Below, piece after piece: positions 33,520-47,794 of a DNA stretch of 64,000 nucleotides (position 1 is the first letter of the stretch; the number at the start of each line of letters is the position of its first letter). This DNA comes from Margaritispora aquatica (lineage: Eukaryota; Ascomycota; Leotiomycetes; Helotiales; Discinellaceae): positions 1,353,758 through 1,417,757 of the forward strand of contig VJWN01000012.1 in assembly GCA_007644065.1 (NCBI GenBank), given 5' to 3'. The translations under genes were made by a program, and so were the position numbers. Below the pieces are notes generated by a model. It was not told the DNA's origin and made no database searches. It saw nothing but the letters and a program-made list of their open reading frames with translations.

Positions 33520-35884
33520 ATGTCCACTCAAGACTGGAAAAAGAGATACATCAATTATCCAGAACCAAAATGCGGGTATGTAATCTCGGTGTTCAGGACA
33601 AAAACGTGTTAATTAAATATACTCAAGTCCAGATGTCCCTTACGAGAACAAGAGAAAAGAGAATCCGGCGGTGAGAGGTGTAAGTCACTTTTTTTTAATT
33701 CTTATTTTAAAATCACTTCATGGTCCTGCTGTCTCCTTGAGATGCCGTTCATTAGAAATACATTTGTTGTTTTCAAGACCAAGGAATCGTAAACTTTGAC
33801 TGAAGATATTACAGTGGTCTATAATAGTTTCCGCGCTATTGTATGTCCCCCGCCCACCATGTGCTGTCACATACTGAAATACTTAGACTTGAAACTTTTG
33901 CTTGGCTTCGAGCTATGATATGGAGAAACACAGGCTTTGCAAACTTGCGTCTTATCCGAGACCATATTGAGAACTATGAGCCTCGATATGATCCAACTGT
34001 TGTGCCTGTCTCGGACCTGCTGTGTTCAGCTACCAAGGCTGATGCACTTCCGAAGGAGACTCCTATAGAATCAAATCTGCCCCGAAAGTACTATTCTGCA
34101 TCAGATTATAGAGCAATGTTTCTCTCAGGAGAGCTTACTCCAACGGCTGTGGCAAACGCTATTTTACCTCTCATTCGTCGAGATACAAAGCCTCCAGGAG
34201 AGCACTCGATTGCTTGGTTCAACAGCCGAGTTGATCTTATTCTTGCTGCTGCAGAAGCGTCAACATTGCGTTATAAAGAAAAGCGATCTTTGGGTCCTAT
34301 TGATGGCGTTCCTACGGCTGTAAAAGGTATGTCTCTCGCTTATCCTCCAATAGACGTTGGTATTGACGACTTAGATGAATATGATGTTGATGGGTACACC
34401 ACTTCTCTCGGCTCAAAGAACGATTATACAGGCGAGGTAGTACCTGGAAAATCCATCACTAGTTGGTGTGCTCAGAAGCTGGAGGAAGCTGGAGCGATAA
34501 ACCTGGGAAAGCTTTCAATGCATGAGTTTGGGTTGGGTAAGGCTCTCATCTCGATGTCCGCTCAATCGTCACGATAATAACAGAAGCTAGATACGTCAGG
34601 AAACAATCCTATCTATGGCACGCCTCCCAATCCTTACAACTCATCGTACTGTAAGTTGATTTTCTTTTTAAGCCTTTGCATGAATTTCACGGTCAAGAAC
34701 TGCAAATATGGGAGCCATTATTTTGCGCTCGAAACTCTTCTTTCCACTACTTCGTAGCGTACCAACATAGATCATCTACTAACAAATCTAAAGACACTGG
34801 CGGCTCATCCAGTGGCTGCGCATATGCCGTATCGGTTGGTCTTGTCCCCTTCGCCCTTGGAAGTGATGGGGGTGGAAGTATCCGTATTCCCTCCTCATTT
34901 TGCTCGGTTTTTGGCCTCAAGCCTACACACAGTCGTCTCTCCTGCAGACCGGGAATGAACCACTCCAATACATGTGCCGTCAATGGACCACTTGCATGCG
35001 ATATACCGTCGCTGGCAACTGCATATCAAGTCCTTGGAGCTCCTGACGAATCATCGCCATTTCCAGACCTCTCGTCATTCACGTTGAACCCTTCGCCCAA
35101 CCGTAGCAAAGTGCTCGGCATCTCAGAAGTATGGCTTGCGCGTGCAACTCCAGCTGTTCAAGAGCTTTGCCGTGCCATGCTTGACAAACTTGTCAAGGTA
35201 CACGATTATACAGTTGTGCCAATCACCATACCCTTTCTTTCCGAGGGACAGCTCTCGCACGCTATGACGGTTCTCACAGATGCTGCAACTTTGCTGCCAG
35301 TAACTAAGAATCTTACAGCTGCGAATAGGATCATGATTGCCCTTGGCAATGTTACCCCCTCCACGGATTATCTTCTCGCACAAAAGCTTAGAGGACTGCT
35401 CATGCAACACCTCGCCTATCTTTGGCAGCAGCATCCAGGCATGTTGATTATCACTCCAACTACAGCTTGTGCAGGATGGCAAATTCAAAAGATGGACCTT
35501 AAATATGGCATTAGTGATGGTAACCAAACACTGAAGACAATGGAGTACGTCTGGCTTGCCAATTTCCTCGGCCTTCCTGGTATTTCTGTGCCAGCAGGCT
35601 TTGTGAAGCCAGCGGGAACACCAGGAGCTGGTGAGGTTGCGGAGGAAGGTGTTGAGGGTAGGATTCCTGTAGGTTTGATGGCTGTGGGAGAGTGGGCATG
35701 TGAGGAGCAACTACTACAATTTGGCACCGATGCTGCAAGTATTGGGGAAGAGAGCAGAGCAAGACCACCTATCTGGGTCGATGTCATTGCTCGAGCTAAG
35801 GAGGAGATGAAAAGCAGTGGTGTGCATGGGGAGGCCGATACTCTAGGCACGGGTTCTGACAATAGGGACTCGGGTTGTGCATAG
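33520..35884 (+). CDS. amidase-signature family hydrolase
   Basis: Six exons: 33520-33575, 33628-33679, 33828-34326, 34375-34536, 34591-34650 and 34794-35884. All splice sites are GT-AG and the frame closes to 639 residues. The Ser-cisSer-Lys triad is visible: Lys202 in GVPTAVKDEYD, Ser281 in YTGGSSSG and Ser305 in GSDGGGSIR. Ser281 and Ser305 are 24 residues apart, as in fatty-acid amide hydrolase. Other family marks are [11 protein letters not shown] near the start, [11 protein letters not shown], and [15 protein letters not shown] spelled across an intron. Fungal enzymes of this clade act on various amides; the substrate is unknown. No signal peptide is seen, so probably cytosolic. The third exon's acceptor (TATAATAG at 33820-33827) is the least certain junction, because ACAG at 33813-33816 competes. 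Confidence 0.85.
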
Positions 35885-38800
35885 CGGAGATGAGAAGAGT
35901 GCTGATGCTCTGATCAGGTTGTGGACACCTGGTTGAATTTTCTTATTCCTGTATTCGTACTATTTTGTTCACCAAACACCTTGTTGACGATACCAAACAT
36001 AGAAGATAATTCGTATGATTTGCAACCGCTCCGTCATCAAGCCACCGTTCGAGATACGCTCTGACCTCCTCTCCACCATCATCAAATACGATTCATTGGC
36101 CCTCACTCACTTCAAAAACGAGCACTGCTTACCTGCCATAGGGCTATGCCGGGACTTTCTCAATCACAACTACCATAACAGGGTGATCCCTTCCCTGCCT
36201 GGCCTTCATTTCCTTCCGTGGTGGCTCTGCCGTTTCCGTGGTGGAGCTGTCTTCTCGAAGCTGATGCTGACCCGAGACTTTCAAGCCGAAACTTGGTATT
36301 GCATCCTAGCACACGTTTATGCTGGAAACTGTAACCTCGTTCTTCTTTTGTCAATTCTCCGACTCTTGGCTTTTCTTGCTCACGTCACGCTGAGTGGGTT
36401 TCTCTGACATGCACTGCTGACCAACTCAATCGCTTCGGGTTGACGTTTGTCCCGGTCAGTTGCTTGTCGTGGTTCAATGTCACTGCGGTTTTTGAATCAG
36501 CATCGTACTATCCTCGAACACTCAGGGCTCAGGCGCCTTGAAGAATGAGACACCGGAAGCGTGTAGCCATAGAAAAAAAAAAGCAGGATATCTTGTACCG
36601 AGGCAAGCAAAGAGCCTTCAAAGCAGTGTCCACTTTGCTCAAACCAGGTGTGAGCCATACCAAAATGCAAAGTTTGATACTATCTATGTCTCTCGGCGCC
36701 GTTGCACTACATCAGCAAAGAACCTAACTTCACAGCCCAACAAACCCCCCACGCAGTGTCTTTCCTATTCCACACCCCTATCATCCCTCTCCACTTCGTA
36801 TTACAAACTCTGGGAACCTTTGCCACAGTAGTGAGTATTATCAGCTTGCTCGCACTTGCCCCCCTCACTCTTTACCGAAAACACGATATCAAAATCTCGA
36901 AGGATGTATGCACCCCACACTATCTATCGGTATGAGAAACTAAATCCAACCCTCAGAAAGCAGATTCTGGTAATCTCACCTGATCCTAACCATGCAACGT
37001 AATTTTCTGATTCGTTCCTTCGTACACAGGTCATCCTCCATTCACACCAAATCCAGTCCAGGGTATTTCTTCATTCGCGGGAAACGAATAATATCAGGCA
37101 TCTTATTATTCATAATTACAAAACCACACACCATACACCCTACACCATACACCATACGCATTTCCAATGGCGCTGGATTTTCATTTCCCACACACTTGAA
37201 ACACAAACGGTCAACTCGGTAAGGCAACCTCACCTCTCGGCAAATGACCACGAATGAGGGGCACAATGTGAGAACTGACCAACTCCCTTCTTCCAAACTA
37301 CCAAAACGGCAAGATGAGTAATGGAATCGAACTTCTTTTTCGACGTGATGTGGTAGAAACCACTCGGTGTAACACAATCACACTGCATCCTTCCTTCGAG
37401 ATTGGGAGTTTGCGCCGCCCCCTCACTCAGTAGTCTGTTAGTAGTCACACAGCAACAGTCATGTGGTCTCGTGATGGTGCTGTGTGACGACGATCAGATC
37501 TGGGTTTTTCGCAGCCCCCAACCCAAATCTCATCTGAAACTTTTGGTTGGTTCCTTGATTTAAGATTTTTTTCATATTCAACAGTGGGGTTGTTATTCAT
37601 TGGTAGTGTTGTTGGGTGAGAGATATACATCAGGCGAAGTGATTCAAACTAGTGAGACTTTGAGGAGATTGACCCCATTGCAAGAATGTGGCTTTTTGGG
37701 GAGAAGGCATGGGAATTCAGGGTATTGAAAGGCATTGATTGTCGAAGATTGCATCGTGCTTGCAAGAAATTCCGAAATCAAGATATTTCAAGACATTGCT
37801 GGAAGTGTGTTTCGCCGAAGTGAAGCTAAAGGACTTGATGTTAGATGTGCCACGCAAAGCAGCAACATCAGCATTCGAACACTAATAACTTCTGAATTTT
37901 AAATAAAATTAAAAGATCGGCACATTTCTCCCACGCTAAGCAGTACCTGACAGTAAACATATGCCGTACAACACACCTGTCCTTAATCCCCTTGTCGTGC
38001 TGTGAGGAAAGTCTCGCCTCGTTCACACCCTCAGCTTGCTGACAAACATACGGAGTTGCACAAACACGAAAGCAATATAGGTGGTATGGTAATAGCGATG
38101 ACACAACTTCGTGATCCCGTCGGATTTTGATTGAGTATGCTCGCAGCAGCAGGTTTTCGGCGCCACGTTTAGTTGTCGTTGGGATGGAAGGTAATCACAG
38201 GATCTGTACGCCCACTCACTTTGATGTTGTAACATAGTCTTTATGGATGCTTTGGACTCGGATAGCATCGGAATGAGGCTCTCGGTATGTATCATAGACT
38301 AGAAACATCACATCCAGCTCGGATGCCGGTAGTTCCGATGGGTATTTTCGGAGGTGTGTTGGTTAGGCGAATTATGTTGGTGATGAGAGTGTGATGGTGG
38401 AGGGAAAGATCGACATGTGTGATATGAATATGGGAGGGGATAGGGGCTTGTGATCGACACGTGGATTCTAGCTGGAAATTATGTGATAGGAATTCAACCA
38501 GATCTGAGTTCGAATGTACAGAAGTGAGGCTCTGTTGTCGGCTTATGATCATAGGGTTAGAAACTTGGTAGGTGGGGTGTTTAAAATGGCAACGTTTTCG
38601 CTGAAATAACATTTCGTGCTGTTTATGATTACTAGAAGCACCTCGTGAGCCTGGCTAAAGCAGCTTGCTTGCTTGCGTGTACTGTAGAGCTGGTTATTGT
38701 GTGCGTGTGTGCTCACCGCAAAAAATTCTAAGAAGACGCAAGCGAAGCGAATTATCTAAGCCTCAGTGGTGACCTTTCGAGCTCGTCATCACTGACGACG

Positions 38801-41800
38801 ATCGGATATTCACACGTTGCATACAGATATACCTATGGCATTGATATGGCATCAAAAGAGCTCTTATTCAATAATATAATAGGTTGTGATGCAGGACTTG
38901 GTTCAGGTAGGTGGGGGACGGCGAATGAAATTTTAGGACACAGTTTCGCTATTTGGAATAGCAATAGATTGTCACTCTTTTTGCGCCAGTCTAGTAAAAG
39001 TCTCTGGGAAAGATTTTTACGGACGGAGGCAGACACATAAAGCCATAAAGCGCTTGTCCTAAGAAATATATAAGTGCTCGTTCAATATAGCTCTGAAACA
39101 TAATGGTAAAGTAGGGGCCTGATAACCAATCTATTTGCAGATGGTAGAATCACAATGGAGTGAGACTATTTATTGATTCATATGCTTTCATTTAGTAAGC
39201 TGATCTGTCCTTATCTTAATTGCCAGATCGAGTAATTTGTATACTCAATCGTGCCTGGTGATGCACATGCTTGCTCATGAGAAGAGCTAGTGAAGGCAAC
39301 TGCGACGAAACTACCGTACTTCTTGGGATTGAGAGATGAATGCAAAAAGTATCAGGACGTTCTCAAGTGATCATGAAGATAGAGCAGTCAGCCACATGTA
39401 ATCAACCCTAGCATTTTCTCTTGTTGATGTCAATAGACGAGATATTTTGTGGTCTAACTTCGAACCAAATGAATTGCAAATTGCACACCCGACTGACTTC
39501 AGTCACATCTCAATTACACACGGACAGTATCCATGCCACAAAAATAAAATAATGACATGATGAATAAGAGAAAATCAGCTTATGGGCATAATTTCGCTAT
39601 CTCGTTTCTCGAGCTGACCCTGAGACGATCACTTGGCCTGATCTGCTATCTCAAACTCGACCTAAACAAGAGAGCTCGCAAACACCGAGCTCATCATCGG
39701 ACCGTAGCCCGTATTCTATGAATACATCTCTACTATCAATCTGATTCTAATCAGATAATCTCGACTATTGAACAAATTTGAGCCTCGCATGACCAAAAGG
39801 AGAATTACCACTACGCTTATCCATCCATGTGCATGAAGCAAGAAAACGAATTCGAACCATGCAACTAGCCCCGTACCTGCGCGAACTGCTGCGATGCCCA
39901 AGAAAGAGCCCAGAAAGCCAGGACCGGCCACCCTTCAAACGCAAAATATAGCCAGTGTGGCGAAACTACGCGAGAAGCCTACGGACGTACTGACTTCGCA
40001 CTCGCCAATCGCCCATCGCTACCCCAGGCGTCCAGCTGAAGCATGGCGATCCCGAAGCAATAAATTCTTCAAGGAGGGGAGAAGAAGTGAGGGAAAGGTG
40101 TGCTGACACCAACGATGGTGGCTCGCGTCGAGTTCCTTCAGCACACAGCCTCACGCCCATTCTGCCCATTTCCAGCCCGCCCATTTCTCGCGCGGGATGC
40201 AAATGACTTGCATGTCCCCGTTTACGGTTCGGTGTACATACCCATTGGCCGACTCTCTTGGCACTCTCTCTTCTTCTCGTCTACGCCGTGCCGTCGACTT
40301 TCGGCGTGCTGACTGGATGTCTCGGTTGTGACCCGTGATATTCGATTATTTATCAAAATGTTCCAGAAATAAACACCACCAGGACCACCACCAATATTTG
40401 AGACATTTTCATCTTCAATACGATCGCACCACTTTTGAGCTCGTGTTGGCCTCGTGGGTAATAACCATTTAACTCGTGCCGAACATGCCATGCAAAAGTG
40501 ATTCAAACAATCCAAGAACACCTTGAGCTTAACCCTAACCGATCAACGCTGTCGTGTGACGAAATGAAGATGGCGTCTTAGTGGTCTCATCACTTCGTGA
40601 ACACAGCGATCGATTCAAAGCACAAGCAAAGCTGGGATAAATATTGCGCACGGCAAAAAAGGGCGTCATTGCATTGGCTTTCAAGTGTTTATTTAACATT
40701 AAAAAGAGGGGGGAGGGTTGGTTTGCGGTAGAATTACGTATCCTTGCTGCATTGGCTCACTTGCGTTTACAAATTGGCAACTAATTAACACGAGTGCACT
40801 TCAAGCGAACAGGCACCACTTGCTTGCCAGTTTCAGGCCCCTACTTCGACAATTAGAGTGCATTCTTAATCTCTGCACGAGCGCGCTTGAGGGCTTACGC
40901 CCGTAAGATAACATACAGTAGATGATAGCATGGGATTAGACAACAAGGTAAGTAAGGATTCCAAACGCAAGAAATGCAGTCGTTCTTGAAACTTGTTACA
41001 GCCTGTCTACCTGAAGAGAGGATCTGCACTGAAGGTTGGGCTCCTGTCTGGGCAGTTCGTCAAGGCATTGGTTACAATGCTCGAGCCGAAGGTGACACAA
41101 GGCTACGGTGTCTTTCACACCCTTTAGAGAAGAGTGCATGGCAGTGCTGAAGAGCGGTTCAAAGCAGCGACGGGTGCCGCTTCGATCCCAACTTCGTGTC
41201 CTTGCCCTTGTGGGAAAGCTGCAAGCATAGGTAAGGGAACCAATTGAACGGCATCCTACTGAACCGAAGAACACTGCGCATCGGGACGGGAGCGTGGGAG
41301 GATGCCCTTTCGGCACCACCCATGGCGCCCGAGATATTTTAATCATTGGCTCCTGAGCGCAGAATGCGGGGAAAGCGAAGCCAGGTAATGTCCTTAACTG
41401 GTTGCCTGCACCGCACCCTAGTATCAGCCAGATGCAAGAGTGGTGTGTATATGGGGGTACAGAAACCAGTGGAATCGTTCATATTCTGCTTTCAGACTTT
41501 GAGGAATTTGAGGAGGAGCTGGACTGGTGATCGCGGGAGCTGCCGTATTTGGCGTGGAATTTTGGTCTCTGAGTTGCCATGTTTCTGGTGCGCTCTTTGA
41601 GTCGTGGTCTCGACTTCGAAAGATTGATTGTGGAATTGGTTGTTGTGATGGAGCCTCATATGAAGGACCTTGTCACAGTCGTATTGTGAAGTCAACAGTA
41701 TAGCCATGAGCCTTGACCTCCTCGTTTACAGCATCCTCACCGAACCCCGCAAGAATATGAGACCATTGATCTTAGATGAGGGTGCACGGTTCAGAGGAGC

Positions 41801-44800
41801 ATTCGAGTCCTCTCAACCTGAGAAGGCAATCACTGACAACACTCGAGGGCTTTGCTCCGAGAATGCAAGGCTGGCGGGCAAGCAAGCCTCTCCATACTCC
41901 TTGAAATGCCCAATGCCGTCGCAGGGCTTGTGTGGGGGAACAATCCAAGAATGCCCTCAAATGTCCGATTCGATGCATCTTCAGCCAATTGAGGGCTTTT
42001 ACTGGTTTGTTGAGGCAGCATCTGGACATGGATTTGATGGAAGGGTCATGACCTCAATGATGATCATTCAGGGGGTTTTGAATGCCGAAGATTAAAACAT
42101 AGGATTGAACAAAGCAGAATCCCTCTCGCAAATTAACCATCACCTACCAAACACATTTGGTACTGTTAGGAGAAGGGAAAAAGGGGCATGTAAGCGACAA
42201 GAGATAGTCGAAGCGGTAGGATCGCTTTGAGGTTTCATTTCGTCTCTGCGCGATGGACGGATCAATATCGAATCTGTGCTGATGAATTCAATAATGGCTC
42301 TTGGCAGAACAGAGGTCATGCCCGTGAAGCCATCATAGCTCGTCCATCGTTCAAAAGCCTACTGGCGAAGATGAGGAGGACGACGACGACGAGAACGGCT
42401 TTGCATCTGGTCGAATCAGGCCACCGTCGCGACGCCACATCGACAGACTCGTGGCTCCATGAAGGTTGTGAAGCTTGAGGTTTTTGGAATGGCAAGACAG
42501 ATTTGGCAAGCCGTGAGGATCCAACGTGGGGGGCTTGCGCGATTGCGTCCTTGCACGCTGCCAAGAAGATGAAATCCACTCAAGGAGCGGGGCAAGCATG
42601 GGCGTTTTGATGCAGCAAGGGAGAGAAGTGATGAGACCCCAGTGGTACCCAATTAAAGCAAGACATTTGCATGCAAGAGCGAAGGGAAAGCCGGGGGGCC
42701 TTGGAGCTCTTTGGCGAATCATGAACCTGGGTGTACTCTATCAGATTCACGATGAGATGGCCGTCGAATTCAGGTCTGTGTGTTTGCAGCAAGTTTGAAA
42801 GTGCCCTGTCGAATTTCCAATACGCTATAGAGAAGAGAGCCAAAAAGTGGATGGTTCGTGAGAAAGACTGAGACACCAACATTTGCAAGCAGTGACAAAG
42901 ATTTGGATCCAATCGATAAAAGTTAAGCAGGATGCAGATGCAGTCGAAAGATGAGATATGATGAAGGTCATGCATGATTTAGACACCATCTCAAACTCGG
43001 ATCATCCAAAACGTGACTTCTTTCCAGAGATGTATATCTCTATGTGTTCGTATCTTCTTGATATAGTCCGGCTTGAACCGAACACATCACAAAGCCTGTG
43101 TTGTGATGATGAAGTATATCTATATTGATGCGCTTGTCGCGCAAAAGAAAAGTATATTGAGCTAGGCGAGCCAGGGTATCAACGGACAAAAGAGCATATG
43201 GGAGTAGCCGAGGATCCTCTTTTTAAAGTTGGCTTGAGCTTCACGCTCCACGACGGCCCGTGATAAGAGCCCATTTGTAGTCCGTCCTCGATGATTTCTA
43301 GCGTGTTTCTTGAATTGACGATGATGCAGTTTGAGTATGTTCATCATCCCATTCTTGCGTCTTGCGTCAAAGAAAGTTCGTGGGGATCAAAAGATAGGAT
43401 AAAGTGTGCGTGAATGGGGGCCTTCGTGGCTGAAATCAACTGCAGGTCCAGTGCCTCGGTAAGTGAATGTCAAGTCGACTGGTGCCCACCTCCTTTTCGT
43501 AGTCCTGCCCTCTGCTCGCTGCTTACTGCTCAATTCAAAATCAGAGAGCATTTTCGCATTCGTAATCTGACCACCAAGTATCTGGTGTGAGCTGAATTCT
43601 CGAAAATTCTCAGCTCGTGGACGGCAGCCGGTGCGGCCGAGAGGGCTGAGACTTCACAATCTTTCACCTGGCAGACGAGAACAATTTCCCCTCAAGAATG
43701 TGATGTGAAACCTGGTCCGCGACGAGCAATAGTGAAAATATTGTAGTGATGATATCATCTATAACGGAGTCGTTGAACTTGAACTACTATGCATCTTTAT
43801 CGCACCCATTACTCGGACAAGTCGTGTGATGCATTTGTTCGAAATGCATACCAACACCCCCACGCGATGCGGCAGGTTTTATCCACCTTGGGACGATCAC
43901 CACTAGCATAGGGGTTCCCTTGTGAGCTTCAGCATCAAGTAAATATAGCCGCTTCAAATACAGTGAGAAACACTCTCGGAATGATGCAGTCCAGGTCAAA
44001 TATGCTCGAGGTATTTAGATATTGATATTAGCCCCGAAACTAATCAGTTGCAATCGACCTCGTGGGGGTATGAAGATCGAAGAATGAGATTGAACTCGAG
44101 ATATGCTATGTTCAGTGAGGTTTCCAAGTAATCTATTCAGGCATACCTTGAAACCGCCAGGTACACCTGGAGAGATAGCTGAATACGGAGCTGAGGCTTC
44201 AGAGAGACTTCGATACCGCATGATACTCGTACCAACAACCCAGTGCCAGCCAGTTAAAATGTATTTCAAATTGCTAGAGAGCCAATAGTAAGCTCGCTTC
44301 TGCTGAGAAGAGTACGCCTTCACCGAGCGCTTCCAAAGAGATTCGGGGATTGCCTTGTTTGGGAAATCGTTTGACGAGGATTGCGTGCTCTTTTCAGACA
44401 TCGTAAGGTCTAGCACAGACAATTGGCTGGAGCTTTGGAGCTTTGGAGATCCAGGATGAGGCGAATCATGTTGCAAATAATCTCCGGACCATTCCCAGTA
44501 GACAAGGCTATATTTTGTTTTCCTCTATTGCCGCTGTTGTGACTTCTCATAGAGGCTTAGCTTGGCATTACAACCAAGATTAAACCGTATCGAACCCAGG
44601 CTCCAGAAACGGCAAGAAGGTTTGATCTCTTCATGTCTCCTTTTTGGTCTTTGAGTAGATAGGCGCGCAACAATTGACCAGGACTGGAGCGGCGGCAATC
44701 GAGTATTTGGAACGACTCTTAGATAAATGCCCGGCTAACCTTGGAAAGACCTAAAGACAGCACGAATTCGCACACTACCACTCTAGATACCCTAATGATT

Positions 44801-47794
44801 TCGATCAAAACGTGGTGGATGAGGACACACGTGTGCACTTGACGATTTGCTTACCCGAATCAAGACAATAACTCTGTCTCGCGAGGGATCTCAGGAAGAA
44901 TGCAACATGTTTGTATGCTTCCATCCTCCATTTTAGGTGAGCCAGTAACTCGAAGACCCTTTTTCGTCGGTGCCTGCATACCCGTTATCCGTTACAATGC
45001 AGTGATTCGTTCTCTTGTTCTTGTACGTGAGACATTCAAGAAAAGTGTCCCAGTGATATGGACCACGAAACATACTGGAAATACGGTTTGATACGGAAGT
45101 GGTCCAATGGTATTATCAGGAGACTAACGCTCCCATCTCGTGAGCGGGCAGTACCGAGGGCACTCGTGGACCCGTTGGTGAATAGTTATGGAGAGCGCCT
45201 TGAGGGAGGGGGGTATCGTTGACGCAGGTTGGAATGGAAGTAGAATAGCGTCATGAGAGGTGCGCCATCAAGATTCAGCCAATAATGAAGTGATCTTCGA
45301 TTCATGCCGGTCGAATGTAATCTGGTTAGGCAGTTTCTCATGGCCAGTCAGACGAGAGACCCACGATGGTATCTTACAGCCTGGTGATTACTGAGGAGAG
45401 GAGAATGGATGATGAGGATGGAAATGTTTCTAGCCGCCCTAAGGATCGGCAACTCGAAGCTGAGACCACAAGTCAGCGTCTCATCTTGGCCAATGTTGAA
45501 GGTGTGAAGGGCAAGCAGGCTGTGCCAAGGCAAGGCCATTCAGGAGGCAGGCCAATGGCTATTTTGATTGTATAGCCTGCAAATGAATACCCTGCTCGGG
45601 CATTTTGGTGTGGTTGTGGCTGACAAGATGACTGGCTAATTCTCAAAATGTCCTGAGCCTTGCACGACTGACCAGCGGCATTGAATTGCTAAAAGATGCA
45701 TTCTAGCAATGCTATAATATGAAATTGAGAATGAAACTACTATTGAGTTGAGTGATGCTGACGATAGCTTAACATGCTTAATAACAAATGACAGATGAAG
45801 CCAGTTCTCTTTCGCTTATGAAAAAACCCAATAGCTAAATCTCTAAGAGCAAATGGAAAAGTGGGGTATTAGGGGTATCGCTAAAGCACAAAGGGGCAGC
45901 CCTTATTTAGACGAAGACGTCAATACCTCCGTAATGCAAATTCAAAAGTCAGACCAACATTTGAATAATGATGGCTATATTTTAGCAGGCTACCGTAGGG
46001 ATACTCTGTCATTGAAACCCCCCAAATCAAGCCTGACTGTGATCCTAGAATATGACGAACGCCGTGACTCTGACAAGGACAAGAAATCAATTTTTGCTGG
46101 GGTCCTGCGACAGTGCGACAGCACAACCCAAACAGTAAAAACGCCATTTCTTTCCCCACCTTCAAAGCATTCCAAGGCCTGTCCAGGAGAGACACCCTGC
46201 AAAACTCTGCAGAATGCCTGCCTGGACTGCAAGTGCCCTGTAACTGCATGTCCTTCCCAAACACATCCCACGCCCGGCTGCTTTTAGCATATCAATTCAT
46301 TTGGCGTGCAGTGGAGGAAAGCTGTCCCCACGATGCAGATACACATATCAGCGGAAGAATGAGGATGAGTGGATGAGAAGATGGGGGCAGAGAAGACGTG
46401 GTGCCAAAGAGGCAAGATACCAGAATTGCAGGTACAGTAGTGCATTTGCCAAACCTGCCACTGAAGATCCGATAAATTATGAATTTCAAAGGCTAATACC
46501 ATCATGAAGATACACAAGTCTCTTCAACCACGGGGCAAATTTAGAGCAATACTGTACAACTATTTGAGATGTGGAGAGAGATCGTCCAAAGATAGCGGGA
46601 CACACAAGTGATGTTGATGCGTCCTGGTGCCGTGGTCAGCGAAATTTGCAGTGAAAAATGCAAAATAATGTGCCACTAATTCTTTGAAGTTTAAGACATT
46701 ATTTGGCGGCGAGAGTCAAACGCACCAGTTCAAAAATGGTCAACAATGCATGCCGCTTTTCTTCACTTCTCCTTGGAAAAGCAGCAGTGGCAACAAAATC
46801 CACCTCTGCTCTCTCTCTCGGTTTTAGCCTCTCTGTTCAGTTGGTACCACCACGCATCATGCATCTTTTCACCAGAAATGTACTCCACGCAGCCAACGAT
46901 TGCCAGTCAAAATATGTTGTCGCCGCTCTTGGGGGTGGGATTTTTCTGCTTCTGAGAGTGCTCCTGCGTGCAGTGAGTGCTCTCTCACCTTGCTCTCAAC
47001 CCACACAATAGTGGATACTAGAAGTGGAGAAACCAAAGGAAGTGTGAGGTGTGGTGAGGTGATCCACACAACTCACACACCCTTGAGTGTCTCTTACCCA
47101 TGCCTGTCTTTGAAAAAAAGAGAACCGCGCTAACACAAACTGCTGAACTTTGGCCTGAACACTTGCTGTTATCGATGCCTGCACTCATCCCTCAGTCCTC
47201 AGTCACCCACCCTCACTCACTCATCCTTGTCGCTCACTAGCTTCAACACTAGCTGGACCAGCAGGCCAAGTCAAGCAAGCACCTGGAAAGAGGGAAAAGC
47301 CACTTGCAAGCATCTGCTGCAGGACCACAGCAGCAGTGCTCCGTATATACTTCATGCCTCTGCTCCTCGTTTTTGAGAGTTCCAACCCCAGATCACACAG
47401 ATCATCATCGACGAGCACTCTCTATTAAACTCATACCATACCGTCAAAGGATACCTTCCCTCATCAGTTCAACATCATCATTCACAATCACGTCTCCACC
47501 ATCACACAATCTTCTGTCACCTTTGAATCATTTCACTCTCGCCTATCGAATATAGCCATAGCGGCCTCGCACAAACTCACCAAACTTTTTGTCCTCACTC
47601 AATAACAGGCTCCACACTTGAGTCACACCATAACTCACTTCACCGAAACACGGGTACATCACAATTGTGCAAGAAAACATCATCTTCACTTCGACTCATT
47701 ACTTAAATCCATCAAGCCCGCTGCTTTCGGGATCGCATCTCAGCACTCTTCTCCACAACTTCTTCCCAAAGACCTCTCCTCTACAACATACACA
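35885..47794. other. 11.9-kb gene-poor region
   Basis: Only short frames without family character are seen on either strand, apart from the doubtful frame at 44015-44401. I see no LTRs, terminal inverted repeats, transposase or reverse-transcriptase motifs, and no tRNA. A small ACACCATAC array sits at 37127-37160. Microsatellites are much sparser here than in 1-15 kb. The last kilobase (46700-47794) is pyrimidine-rich and is probably the promoter and long 5' leader of the Ecl1-type gene. Confidence 0.5.
44015..44401 (-). CDS. doubtful small orphan protein
   Basis: An ATG at 44401 opens 128 codons. The first half has ordinary protein-like composition (MSEKSTQSSSNDFPNKAIPE, then KRAYYWLSSNLKYIL), while the second half looks random and may be intron or UTR. 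I recognise no family. It is the only frame between 36 and 47 kb that looked at all coding, and chance is a fair alternative. Confidence 0.2.
   Translation of the reverse strand: MSEKSTQSSSNDFPNKAIPESLWKRSVKAYSSQQKRAYYWLSSNLKYILTGWHWVVGTSIMRYRSLSEASAPYSAISPGVPGGFKVCLNRLLGNLTEHSISRVQSHSSIFIPPRGRLQLISFGANINI

Noticed and set aside
36015..36407. 130-codon frame after the amidase
   Set aside because: No family character, no splice partner and an equal-looking frame on the other strand.
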